The translations under genes were made by a program, and so were the position numbers. Under the pieces are notes generated by a model, which saw only the letters and a list, made by a program, of their open reading frames with translations, made no database searches and was not told the DNA's origin. From NCBI GenBank assembly GCA_035513055.1, contig DATKCT010000063.1:27749-91748 (forward strand): a DNA stretch of 64,000 bases, given 5' to 3'. Positions 1 through 8,325 of this stretch are shown one piece after another (positions within the stretch are counted from its first letter, which is position 1; every line of letters starts with the position of its first letter). The DNA is from DATKCT01 sp035513055 (GTDB lineage Bacteria; Verrucomicrobiota; Verrucomicrobiia; Verrucomicrobiales; DEV007).

Positions 1-2
1 AC

Positions 3-1064
3 GAATTCTTCGGCATCGTGACGAACTTCGCCGGCGGTGTGTTGGCCTCGCGCTTTGGGCTGAAGAGCACGTTGTTCATGGGGCTGGCCACGCAGATGCT
101 GGCCCTCGGGATGCTCGCGTTCATGCCGGTATCCGGGTTGACCGCGGCCTGGGTGATGATCTCGCAAGCCCTCTCCGGCATCGCGAAAGATCTCACCAAG
201 ATGAGCAGCAAAAGTGCGGTGAAACTCGTGGCCGGCGACGTCGCAGGGCGGCTATACCGCTGGGTCGCGCTTCTCACCGGAAGTAAGAACGCGATGAAGG
301 GCGTCGGCTTCTTCGTGGGCAGCTTGCTGCTTTCGGTCATCGGCTTTCGCGCCTCCGTGGCGGTGCTGATGGCGGTCGTCGGCATCGCGCTGGTCCTCGC
401 TATTTTGTTGATGCGAGGAGGTTTGGGAGACGTGAAGAGGAAGCCGAGGTTCGCGCGCCTGTTGTCCAAGAATGGGGCAGTGAACCTGCTGTCGGCGGCG
501 CGCTTCTTTCTCTTCGGCGCGCGCGACGTGTGGTTCGTCGTCGCGTTGCCGGTATTCCTTTCGTCCGTGCTTGGCTGGAAGTTTTGGCAGGCGGGCGGCT
601 TTTTGGCGCTTTGGGTCATCGGCTACGGCACCGTTCAGGCCGCCGCGCCCATTGTTTTGCGGGGGAAGGATCCTACGGGAAAGACCGCGACTGGCCTCAC
701 TTTTCTGCTCGCCCTGATCCCGGCGGCGATCGCTGCCGGGCTCATTCTCGATTGGCATTCCGCTGCCGTGGTCATCGCCGGGCTGGTGGTTTTCGGCTTC
801 ATTTTCGCGCTGAATTCGGCGGTTCATTCCTTCTTGATTCTCGACTACGCCGACCACGACAAAGTGGCGATGAACGTGGGCATTTACTATATGGCGAACG
901 CTTCCGGGCGGCTCGCGGGCGCCGTGCTTTCCGGGTTGTTTTACGAATTGGGGTTGCAAACCGGCGGTTCCGGAGGGCTCATCTGGTGCCTACTGGCTTC
1001 CGCGGCGTTTCTGATCGCAGCAGGAGGAATCTCTCTTATCCTGCCGGGCCGGAGGAGGGGTTGA
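3..1064 (+). CDS. arsJ: Organoarsenical efflux MFS transporter ArsJ (5' end outside window)
   Basis: This is the C-terminal part, about 353 residues, of a major facilitator protein; the reading frame is already open at the window edge, so the true start lies upstream. The translation has several hydrophobic helices and two stretches I associate with ArsJ: LTGSKNAMKGVGFF (roughly residues 85-100 of the visible part) and FLFGARDVWFVVALP (about 165-180). ArsJ is known to export 1-arseno-3-phosphoglycerate, made by a partner glyceraldehyde-3-phosphate dehydrogenase encoded next to it; that partner would have to lie upstream, outside the window. The next gene downstream is on the other strand 300 bases away, so this is the last gene of its unit. 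The MFS fold is certain; the ArsJ assignment rests on remembered motif similarity and is likely, not proven. Confidence 0.8.
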   Translation, partial: EFFGIVTNFAGGVLASRFGLKSTLFMGLATQMLALGMLAFMPVSGLTAAWVMISQALSGIAKDLTKMSSKSAVKLVAGDVAGRLYRWVALLTGSKNAMKGVGFFVGSLLLSVIGFRASVAVLMAVVGIALVLAILLMRGGLGDVKRKPRFARLLSKNGAVNLLSAARFFLFGARDVWFVVALPVFLSSVLGWKFWQAGGFLALWVIGYGTVQAAAPIVLRGKDPTGKTATGLTFLLALIPAAIAAGLILDWHSAAVVIAGLVVFGFIFALNSAVHSFLILDYADHDKVAMNVGIYYMANASGRLAGAVLSGLFYELGLQTGGSGGLIWCLLASAAFLIAAGGISLILPGRRRG

Positions 1065-1372
1065 ACGGATTCTTGGGCGCGGTCGTCCGGCGCTTGGGAG
1101 CAAGCTGCGGAGGAATCTGCGCGAGAAGCGCTTTTCTTGGAACAAAGCGATGGGGGCAATGGCTGGGGACAAAGCCGCGGCAGCAGCCGCACTGCATTTT
1201 GCAAGCAGTCCTTCTTCAGACGAGGAGACCCGCTGACCGCTCCCTGGAGCATAACTTGAGCAGGGAGAAGGAACTGGAGGAGATGGCCTCCACGAAGCTC
1301 AAGGGGAAACCCGAAAGAGCCTCAGAATCCTAACTCAGCAATGGGCTGAGGAATGCGGGACAGGCCAGTCAA
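1065..1372. other. Intergenic stretch between convergent arsJ and SDR genes
   Basis: About 300 bases separate the converging ends of arsJ and the SDR gene. No open frame here has a recognisable product. I saw no clear hairpin followed by a T-run and no RNA gene. Confidence 0.5.
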
Positions 1373-2239
1373 TCACGTACACACAAAGTCTCCGCCATTC
1401 GGGTGCAGCACCTGCCCTGTGAAATAAGAGGAATCTTCCGAAGCCAAGAACACAACTGCGGGGGCCACTTCGCAGGGTTCTCCGGCGCGTTTCATTGGGG
1501 TGTCGGCGCCGAATGTGGCAACCTTCTCCGGCGGAAAGGACGCCGGGATGAGTGGGGTCCAGATCGGCCCGGGAGCGACAGCGTTGACCCTGATTCCCCG
1601 GTTGACCAGCGAAAGGGCAAGCGAGCGGGTGAACGAAACGATCGCCCCCTTTGTTGCTGAATAGTCCAAAAGGGTCGGGCTGCCGCGGTAAGCCGTCACA
1701 GAGGTGATGCTCACAATAGCTGAACCTTCCTGCATATGAGGCAGGGCCTCGCGCGTCGTGCGGAAGTAGGAGAAGATGTTTGTGTCGAAAGTTCGGCGCA
1801 ACTGTTCGTCGTCGATACGTTCGAGACTATCCTGAGGATCCTGACGGGCGGCGTTGTTTACCACGATATCGATTGAGCCGAATGTGCTCATCGCTTCTCG
1901 CACCGCGGACTGACAACCGCTCTCGGAGGAGATATCCTCTCTCACCAGAAGGCAGCGGCGCCCTTCCTCCTCGACCATTTCTTTCGTAGACTGCGCATCC
2001 CGGTCCTCCTCGAGATAAACCACGGCGACATGGGCGCCCTCACGGGCGAAGTGGACGGCGATGGAACGTCCAATTCCGCTGTCACCGCCGGTGATGAGGG
2101 CGATTTTTCCCTCCAACTTGCCGCTTCCCTGGTACCCAGGACGGATGACGAGGGGCGCCGGACGCATGGGACTTTCCCTCCCCGGCTGCCGTTCCTGCGA
2201 CTGGGGCGGCCGTTGAGGAGCTTCCCGCGGCTCGCTCAT
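1373..2239 (-). CDS. SDR-family NAD(P)-dependent oxidoreductase (YghA / general stress protein 39 type)
   Basis: The 288-residue protein is a classical short-chain dehydrogenase preceded by a polar, proline-rich tail of about 40 residues. The nucleotide-binding motif TGGDSGIG is at residues 50-57, NNAA near 128-131, and the catalytic triad candidates are Ser180, Tyr193 and Lys197 (YSATK). The long N-terminal tail and the TGGDSGIGR form are typical of the YghA / GSP39 / glucose-1-dehydrogenase-like group, often annotated as stress-induced aldehyde or sugar dehydrogenases. The substrate cannot be read from the sequence. It lies 18 bases downstream of the YciF-like gene on the same strand, so the two are probably co-transcribed; this pairing suits an oxidative or osmotic stress role (inference). 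Confidence 0.88.
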   Translation of the reverse strand: MSEPREAPQRPPQSQERQPGRESPMRPAPLVIRPGYQGSGKLEGKIALITGGDSGIGRSIAVHFAREGAHVAVVYLEEDRDAQSTKEMVEEEGRRCLLVREDISSESGCQSAVREAMSTFGSIDIVVNNAARQDPQDSLERIDDEQLRRTFDTNIFSYFRTTREALPHMQEGSAIVSITSVTAYRGSPTLLDYSATKGAIVSFTRSLALSLVNRGIRVNAVAPGPIWTPLIPASFPPEKVATFGADTPMKRAGEPCEVAPAVVFLASEDSSYFTGQVLHPNGGDFVCT

Positions 2240-2257
2240 GAACTTCCAGGCCTCGGC

Positions 2258-2767
2258 TTAGGCGTTGGCGCGTGTATTCGCCTTCTGTGCGACGGCGGTC
2301 AGTTTCTTGTCCGCGTTTCCTTCCTCTTGCAAGGTCGCATCCAGAAGCTCCGGCGCTCCGGCGAAGCCCAACAGCTCTGCATACGTCCGGAGTGTGCCGT
2401 AGGTAGCGATTTCGTAGTGCTCGACCTTCTGCGCCGCAGCGATAAGGGCCGCATCGACCGCGACGGTGTCGCCGTATTCTTCAGCCAGTTCTTCGCCTTC
2501 CGCGATCAGACCTTCCATCGCCATGCATTTGGCGCCACGGGGCGCGCGGCCAAGCAGCCCGAAGATTTTTTCCAGCCGCGAGACGTGGCCTTCAGTCTCC
2601 TTACAATGGTCCTCGAAAGCTCGCTTGAGTTCCGGGCTGGCGGCTTTCTTCGCCATTACGGGAAGGACCTTAAGGAGCTTGCGTTCGGCCCAAAGTATAT
2701 CCTTGAGTTGTTTCACGAACAGATCGTGAAGATCGCTCTCACCGTTGGGTTGAGATGTTTTTTTCAT
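2258..2767 (-). CDS. YciE/YciF-type ferritin-like protein (DUF892)
   Basis: This 169-residue protein is nearly all helical. It has the spaced Glu/His pattern of the DUF892 ferritin-like family: AERKL near residue 32, an ETEGHVSRLE stretch near 57-66, AMEGLIAEGEE near 82-92 and QKVEHYE near 113-119. Proteins of this family form diiron four-helix bundles and in enterobacteria (YciE, YciF) are induced by osmotic and general stress; their chemistry is not settled. It sits between the SDR gene (downstream, same strand) and a glycine-zipper gene (upstream, same strand), a small group of stress-type genes. The ATG start begins MKKTSQ, the usual length for the family. Family assignment is firm; the function is not. 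Confidence 0.88.
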   Translation of the reverse strand: MKKTSQPNGESDLHDLFVKQLKDILWAERKLLKVLPVMAKKAASPELKRAFEDHCKETEGHVSRLEKIFGLLGRAPRGAKCMAMEGLIAEGEELAEEYGDTVAVDAALIAAAQKVEHYEIATYGTLRTYAELLGFAGAPELLDATLQEEGNADKKLTAVAQKANTRANA

Positions 2768-2819
2768 AATTCGGCAGTTTAATTGTTAGGTGGTGTTCTG
2801 AAGATCGCCGGTAAACGGC

Positions 2820-3377
2820 TCAACACCGATCGCCGGCAGTCGATTCGAAATCAGCCGGTGGATGGGAGCGATCGCCGGTATCGGCATCCTGAGAAATGGC
2901 ACGTTCCACGCGGCGCCATCCGGCCTGCACGGCGTCCTTGGCCTGCTCCCATTTCAGGCGGGAGCCTCCCTTGAAGTCGTCCCAACCCTTTTCAAGCTGC
3001 GATTCCGCATCTTCCCAGGAGCCGCGCCGGGTCGCGTACTCCTGCGAACCATAGCGGTAGGCCGGAGCGTAGTCCGCTTCGTAGTCGAGATTGCGGTCCA
3101 CCCAAGGCTGGGAGGGGTGGTTGGCCCGCCAATAGGCGTCCTCGACGGTCGGATCGAAGGCCTCGGCGGCCGCCTTGCCCGCGAGTCCGCCAGCCACGCC
3201 CCCGATCACTGCACCTACGGCCACACCTACAGGGCCTCCCGCCGCGCCGACGGCTGCGCCTGCCGCCGCTCCTCCCGCCGCTCCTATCCCCGCGCCGACC
3301 GGATGAGATCCGGGTTGGCCCGTGATGGGATCTTCGTTCCTTGCTTCCGCTTCTCTTCGTTCCTTTTCGTCGCTCAT
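2820..3377 (-). CDS. Glycine-zipper domain protein, function unknown
   Basis: This 185-residue protein has a charged N-terminus (MSDEKERREAEARNED), then a strongly Gly/Ala-rich segment at about residues 24-70 made of repeated GAAxGAA/GxxxG units, followed by an acidic, aromatic-rich C-terminal half (residues 75-185). GxxxG-rich stretches of this type are called glycine zippers and can insert into membranes as helical hairpins. No signal peptide is visible. The C-terminal part resembles small hypothetical proteins found with YciF-like and stress genes, but I cannot name a biochemical role. It is 52 bases upstream of the ferritin-like gene on the same strand and could be the first gene of that unit. 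Confidence 0.7.
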   Translation of the reverse strand: MSDEKERREAEARNEDPITGQPGSHPVGAGIGAAGGAAAGAAVGAAGGPVGVAVGAVIGGVAGGLAGKAAAEAFDPTVEDAYWRANHPSQPWVDRNLDYEADYAPAYRYGSQEYATRRGSWEDAESQLEKGWDDFKGGSRLKWEQAKDAVQAGWRRVERAISQDADTGDRSHPPADFESTAGDRC

Positions 3378-3667
3378 GATAATCGATGGTTGAATGTAAA
3401 TTCTCGCTCTTGGGTAACACCGGAAATGAGGAGCACGCGATGTGCCAAGGGGTCATGCCGGCACAAGCGCCCTTACGATCAAGAGGTTGCGAGATATCCG
3501 ACATATTCTCGCAATGGAAGCCGCCTGCAATGTGCACGAACGTCCTTGCAATCCGCAGGGTAGAACGAAGCCTTTGGGCCGCCCGTCATCCGTTCGGTTA
3601 TGCCGATTGCGCGGCCGCAGCCCCTCTGCTGATAGTCCGCAGCATCCACTGGAGCGCGGGCGGGCGA

Positions 3668-4768
3668 TCAGGGATGATCACCCTGAAGCGACTCGAAATA
3701 GAGCGCCACATCGCGCATCTGTTCCGGGGTCAGGCGGGTGGACACGGGCCGCATCAAATGAGCGTAAGCCGAACCACCGCGGAGGTCCTGCTGGAATAGC
3801 TGAAGCTGGAGCACAAGGTAATCGGCCGGCTGACCAGCAAGCGCGGGATAGGCGGCCTTGATCCGCTGGCCGCCGGGGCCATGACAGTCGACGCAGGAGG
3901 GAACGCGCTGACTAGGGATGCCGAGCCGCGCGATCTTGCTTCCACGCGTGATGGCGTCCACATTCAATCTGAACGGAGGTTCTGGGGTCGCGACGGCGAG
4001 GCTCGAGTAGAAGCGGCTCAGTTCCTGGATTTCCTCAGTGTTCAGCGCCGCGGCGACAGGTTCCATGATTCCGCTGTGTCGCTCACCGCGCGCATAGGCT
4101 TCGAGCGCGTTCTCGAGGTACTCCAAGCGTTGGCCGGCGAGCTTTGGGAGAAGGCTGCCTCGCCCAAGGCCATCGCCGCCATGACAGCGGGCGCAGGTCT
4201 GGATGGCGGCCGAGGGATGTTCCGGTCCGGGAGTGAGAAGGTCGGCAGGCGCGGCGGATTCCGGTTCCCCGTAGACCAGTCGCCGATAACCGGCCTCGTC
4301 CAAATCCGGCAGTTCCTGCAGGAAAGCGACCATGGCCCATACCTCATCGTCGCGTTGTTGAGTGGGCCATGCGGGCATCCCGGTAAACTTCAAGCCGTGT
4401 TTGACGGCGTAGAATAGCTTTTCGGGACGCCGGTCTCTTATCCTTTCGGGAAGCTGCGGCGGGGGCGGCAGCATTTGTTGGGCGATTCGCGGCTGCCTCC
4501 TGCCTGGACGGCCATGACAGGACGAGCATCCGGTTTCGTAGTGGCCAGCGCCTTTTAAGACGAGACCTGGATCATCCAGTTTCGGCGCCTTGATTCCCAG
4601 GCTGTGTGTGGAGATCGATCGCTGCATGGAGAAGTCCAACAACCATCGAGTGACCGGCCAGTGTCCGGCGCTGGCCTTGACCGGCATGATGCCGCTGAGC
4701 GCGACGAGGAATCCGGCGGCGGCGAGTCCGGCAAACAAAGCTCCAATTGTGTAGATGAGCCGCTTCAT
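3668..4768 (-). CDS. Triheme cytochrome c of the caa3 oxidase operon
   Basis: The protein has 366 residues from the ATG that overlaps the ctaG stop codon (ATGA); an 18-residue upstream extension is possible but would lie inside ctaG, so I reject it. An N-terminal membrane/signal segment (residues 4-28) is followed by three covalent heme sites: CSSCH at 81-85, CARCH at 192-196 and CVDCH at 292-296. The second and third domains resemble class I cytochromes c of the c553/c4 type. It is the last gene of the caa3 oxidase operon, so it most likely carries electrons to the oxidase, tethered to or free in the periplasm. A lone triheme protein of this layout is less usual than the monoheme cytochrome c found with most caa3 clusters. 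Confidence 0.85.
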   Translation of the reverse strand: MKRLIYTIGALFAGLAAAGFLVALSGIMPVKASAGHWPVTRWLLDFSMQRSISTHSLGIKAPKLDDPGLVLKGAGHYETGCSSCHGRPGRRQPRIAQQMLPPPPQLPERIRDRRPEKLFYAVKHGLKFTGMPAWPTQQRDDEVWAMVAFLQELPDLDEAGYRRLVYGEPESAAPADLLTPGPEHPSAAIQTCARCHGGDGLGRGSLLPKLAGQRLEYLENALEAYARGERHSGIMEPVAAALNTEEIQELSRFYSSLAVATPEPPFRLNVDAITRGSKIARLGIPSQRVPSCVDCHGPGGQRIKAAYPALAGQPADYLVLQLQLFQQDLRGGSAYAHLMRPVSTRLTPEQMRDVALYFESLQGDHP

Positions 4769-5400
4769 TCCATCCTGTTCGGGTTGAATATCCTTCGGCG
4801 CAGCAAGGCCGCGGTGAGCCACAAGCCGCCGGCGAGATACGAAATTCCGCCGACCAGCAGCATGATCGCGCCGCCGAGGTGTTGGTCCTCCAACGGCGTC
4901 AAACGCGAATCGTGCCCGGCGTGTGCGTAAAGCGCGCGGGGTGTGAGAGCGAGCAGAGCGCCGAGGAGGGTCATGTGCATGGAAGTGAGGAGTAGAGCCG
5001 CAATCCCGGCTCCGGCGCGATTCTGGCGTCGAGCCGGATCGCCGCCGAAAGCGGACAGCCAGAGAAGCACGCCCGCCACAAGGAAGGAAGCCTGTTCAAG
5101 CACGAGGCCACCGGCTCCGTGGCGCGCCGTCCGATGCAGAGCCGGCGCATGCCAGGCCCAGACGACAACTAGTTCAATGATTGAGATGGGGATTGGTGGA
5201 AACAGGGCGGGCCGCTTGCGGACGGGATCAAGGGGGCCGCCGGCGATGCCGAAGGCCAAAAAGGGCGCAGCAATCGCCACCACGCCCATATGCATGCTCA
5301 TATGCGCTGAGAAAGACCGTTCCGCGAGTTGCGGCAACGGTCCGAGCCAGAGACCGGCAAGGGTGAGCAGGGCCAAAACGATGTGGGCGGAACGCGTCAC
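4765..5400 (-). CDS. ctaG: caa3-type cytochrome c oxidase assembly factor CtaG
   Basis: This 211-residue multi-helix membrane protein carries the hallmarks of the caa3_CtaG family: an N-terminal helix, HMSMHMGVVAIAAPFLAFG (about residues 33-51), VVVWAWHAPALH (about 78-89) and later HMTLLGALLAL (about 142-152). The conserved His and Met residues suggest copper handling during CuB or CuA assembly, as inferred for the Bacillus homologue. It overlaps by four bases both the upstream small membrane gene and the downstream cytochrome gene, so translation of the three is coupled. It is not the CtaG/Cox11 protein of proteobacterial aa3 oxidases, an unrelated single-helix family. Confidence 0.88.
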   Translation of the reverse strand: MTRSAHIVLALLTLAGLWLGPLPQLAERSFSAHMSMHMGVVAIAAPFLAFGIAGGPLDPVRKRPALFPPIPISIIELVVVWAWHAPALHRTARHGAGGLVLEQASFLVAGVLLWLSAFGGDPARRQNRAGAGIAALLLTSMHMTLLGALLALTPRALYAHAGHDSRLTPLEDQHLGGAIMLLVGGISYLAGGLWLTAALLRRRIFNPNRME

Positions 5401-5774
5401 CGGCAGTCCTCAAAGTAGAAGACGACGATCGCCCCGAATAATACGGAAATCGCGCTCAGGCCGGAGAGCAACAACGTGGCGAAACCGAGGAAGCGGCGCC
5501 GGTCCTCCGGCGTATCCGAATCATGCGGCAAACGCCCTGAACCGAATCGATGCCGGCAGAGGCCGCTCCATCCGTTCATGCCGATGCCGATCAGCGCCAA
5601 CGCCGTATAGGCAGTAATCGCCCAACGGACGGGGCGAAGCGTTCCATCGGGACCGGCGAACTTTGCGCACCAGACGGCTGCGGTGATATAGGAAAGCATC
5701 AGATGGGCCGCCCAAAGCGCCGGCGATACGATCATCAGCCACAGACTCTCGTTCTTTTCAGACAGCGACTTCAT
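5397..5774 (-). CDS. Small membrane protein of the caa3 oxidase operon, function unknown
   Basis: This 125-residue protein has three predicted membrane helices, at about residues 12-37 (LWLMIVSPALWAAHL...), 50-67 and 97-120. It contains WAAHLMLSY near residue 21, a pattern seen in small unnamed proteins of oxidase clusters in several phyla. It lies between the fused subunit I/III gene (10 bases upstream) and ctaG (4-base overlap). It is short for subunit III, which is already present as a fusion, and does not look like a classical subunit IV. A role in assembly or stability of the oxidase is an inference from position only. Confidence 0.75.
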   Translation of the reverse strand: MKSLSEKNESLWLMIVSPALWAAHLMLSYITAAVWCAKFAGPDGTLRPVRWAITAYTALALIGIGMNGWSGLCRHRFGSGRLPHDSDTPEDRRRFLGFATLLLSGLSAISVLFGAIVVFYFEDCR

Positions 5775-5784
5775 GGCGGCGCCT

Positions 5785-8325
5785 TCACTTCACCAACGGG
5801 AATCCGGCAACCACTGCGACCGCGATGATTACCGTAATCGCCACGAAATGCCAATAGAGCGCGACGTTGGTGATATCCATATCGCAGGCCGGCGTCATTC
5901 GCCCCGCGAGCCGCCGCGCCAGGCAATAAAACTGCATGATGACACCGATCCCAATATGCAACGCCGTCCAAATCATAAGCAACCAGACGATTGCAGGATA
6001 GACATGGGTTTTTGGGTCAAGCCCTGTGAACCAGGGACCGGCGATAAGGGCCGCTCCGCCGCCCACGGCGCAGGCCGCGCCGGCGACCAGAGCGGAATAA
6101 AAAGGCGCCGCGCGCGCCTGCCGGTTCCAACGCCGGGCCAGAACGGTCAGGGCCCACCCACCCAATGCCAGGGCGGCGCCCAAACATGGCCAGAACACTC
6201 CTGGTCCGGGCGTTGGATCAGGTGGAAAATTCTCGTGAATCGTCCAGTAGAAGAAGTAGCCAAAGACAAGCGACAACAGCGCGGTCAAATCCGCGAGCAT
6301 CGTGATAAAGATGGCCCACCATCCGACGGAGGTGGATCCTGAGACGTAGAGAGGCAGTTTGAGGCCGAGGCCAACATCTTTCTCGGCTCTACTGGGAATG
6401 ATCGCCGTTCCTGTCCACAGCCAGTAGCAGATCACTCCCACCGCAGCGATGGCGCTCATCACCGCCAATCCCCATTGATGATAGGTACCGAAGATGAAAA
6501 AACCTCCAATCGTCAATGCGGCACAGAGTGTGACAAAGCTCGGGCCGGGAAGCTGCAAGACCTGAACGGGTTGTGCGTCAATCGCCGTGGTGACGATCGT
6601 CTCCCGTTTTTGCTCATCGGCATCGGGAAGATAAAACCGGCCTTGGTCGACGTCGCGCACGAAGTTGGGTTGATCCCAGAGAGGATACCGGCTGTCGATC
6701 TCCGGGATCGAGCGTACGCCCCACGGTTTGGACGGCATCTCTTGAAGCCATTCCAGCGTTCCGGCGCCCCAAGGATTACGTTCCGACTGCGCTTCCTTCC
6801 GTTTCGGCCGAAGCACGTCCCACACGATGATGGCGACCCCTGCCGCGATCCCGAATGCGCCGATGCTGGAAACCAGATTCCATGTATCGAATCCAAGTCC
6901 CGCCGGATAAGTGAAGATCCGTCGCGGCATGCCGAGCAGGCCCGTTAGATGCATCGGCAGAAATGTCACATTGAAGCCCGTGAATGTAATCCAGAAAGCG
7001 ATTCTTCCGAGCGTATCGGATAGTTTCTTGCCATTGACGAGCGGGTAGAAATAGTAGATGCCCGCGAAGATGGGAAAGAGGGCGCCGCCGATCAACACAT
7101 AGTGGAGGTGGCCCACGACGAAGTACGTATCGTGGGCCTGGAAATCGAAGGGCGCCAGCGCCACCATCACGCCGGTCAATCCGCCGGCTACGAACGTGGC
7201 CAGTCCTCCGAAGGTGAAGAGCATGGGAACCGATCTCACCGACCGTCCCGCAGCGAGGGTCGCGATGAAGCAGAAGATCTGCACGCCGGTGGGGATCGCC
7301 ACGGCTTGAGAGGCGGCCGAGAATAATCCGATCGAGATGCCGGGCAATCCGGTGGTGAACATATGATGCACCCACAGTCCAAAGCTCAAGAAGCCCGTTC
7401 CAACCGCAGCCAGCACGATCCAGCCGTACCCAACGATCGGCCGCCGGGCACAGGTTGGAACAATCATCGCAATCAGCGCGACGGAGGGTAGGAAGATGAT
7501 ATAGACCTCGGGGTGGCCGAACAGCCAGAACAGGTGTTGCCACAGCAGAGGGTCGCCACCGCCTGCGGGGTTGAAGAAGGGCCATTGAAACGCCCTCTCG
7601 ATCTCCATCAGCATGCTTCCGGCGATGAGCGGCGGGAAGGCGAAGAGCACCATGGCCGCGGCCACCAGGACATACCAACAATAGAGCGGAATCAAATTGA
7701 TACGCATGCCTGGCGGACGGCATTGCAGCGTTCCGATAATGAGTTCGACCGCCGCAGCGATCGCAGCGATCTCGATGAAGGAAAAACCCAGCAGCCAAAT
7801 GTCGGCGCCGATGCCCGGCTGGTATTGGGACGTCAAAGGCGGATACATAAACCAACCGCCGCGCGGCGCCGCATCGAAGAAGATCGATCCGCACAGAAAA
7901 AGTCCCCCAATCAGGAAGCACCAATAACCAAATGCGGACAGACGGGGAAAAGGGAGGTCGCGCGCGCCCAACATCTGAGGCAGGAAAATCACTGCGATCG
8001 CTTCAAAAATGGGAATCGCGAACAGGAACATCATGACCGACCCGTGGACGGTAAAGACCTGGTTGTAGGTTTCGGCGGATAAAAAATCATTGCCGGGCCG
8101 GGCGAGCTGGATGCGTATCAAGAGGGCCAGGACGCCGCCGAAAAGAAAGAAAAGGAAAGCGGTCGCCGTATACCAGAGACCTACATGCGTGTTGTTGACC
8201 TCCGACCAGTAACGCCATCCTTTGGGGGTCGCCCAGGCCGTCAACAGGCGCTGTTCCTGCGACCGCCGCAGATCTGGAGGCGGCTCGTGATCCAACGGTT
8301 CGGGATCGCCTTGGGAGGTTCTCAT
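5785..8325 (-). CDS. ctaD: Cytochrome c oxidase, fused subunits I and III
   Basis: The 846-residue protein is a subunit I core (about residues 25-560) fused to a subunit III-like helical domain (about 640-846). Subunit I metal ligands are visible: VHGSVMMF with a low-spin heme His, GHPEVYIIFLP with the CuB His and its cross-linking Tyr, WVHHMFTTG with two further CuB His, and VGHLHYV with the heme a3 His. The subunit III part begins near GSTSVGWWAIFITM and includes HENFPPDP. Fused I/III chains are common in caa3 oxidases. The enzyme reduces oxygen to water and pumps protons across the cytoplasmic membrane. It overlaps the subunit II stop by four bases (ATGA). The fusion is in frame and looks intact. 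Confidence 0.95.
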   Translation of the reverse strand: MRTSQGDPEPLDHEPPPDLRRSQEQRLLTAWATPKGWRYWSEVNNTHVGLWYTATAFLFFLFGGVLALLIRIQLARPGNDFLSAETYNQVFTVHGSVMMFLFAIPIFEAIAVIFLPQMLGARDLPFPRLSAFGYWCFLIGGLFLCGSIFFDAAPRGGWFMYPPLTSQYQPGIGADIWLLGFSFIEIAAIAAAVELIIGTLQCRPPGMRINLIPLYCWYVLVAAAMVLFAFPPLIAGSMLMEIERAFQWPFFNPAGGGDPLLWQHLFWLFGHPEVYIIFLPSVALIAMIVPTCARRPIVGYGWIVLAAVGTGFLSFGLWVHHMFTTGLPGISIGLFSAASQAVAIPTGVQIFCFIATLAAGRSVRSVPMLFTFGGLATFVAGGLTGVMVALAPFDFQAHDTYFVVGHLHYVLIGGALFPIFAGIYYFYPLVNGKKLSDTLGRIAFWITFTGFNVTFLPMHLTGLLGMPRRIFTYPAGLGFDTWNLVSSIGAFGIAAGVAIIVWDVLRPKRKEAQSERNPWGAGTLEWLQEMPSKPWGVRSIPEIDSRYPLWDQPNFVRDVDQGRFYLPDADEQKRETIVTTAIDAQPVQVLQLPGPSFVTLCAALTIGGFFIFGTYHQWGLAVMSAIAAVGVICYWLWTGTAIIPSRAEKDVGLGLKLPLYVSGSTSVGWWAIFITMLADLTALLSLVFGYFFYWTIHENFPPDPTPGPGVFWPCLGAALALGGWALTVLARRWNRQARAAPFYSALVAGAACAVGGGAALIAGPWFTGLDPKTHVYPAIVWLLMIWTALHIGIGVIMQFYCLARRLAGRMTPACDMDITNVALYWHFVAITVIIAVAVVAGFPLVK

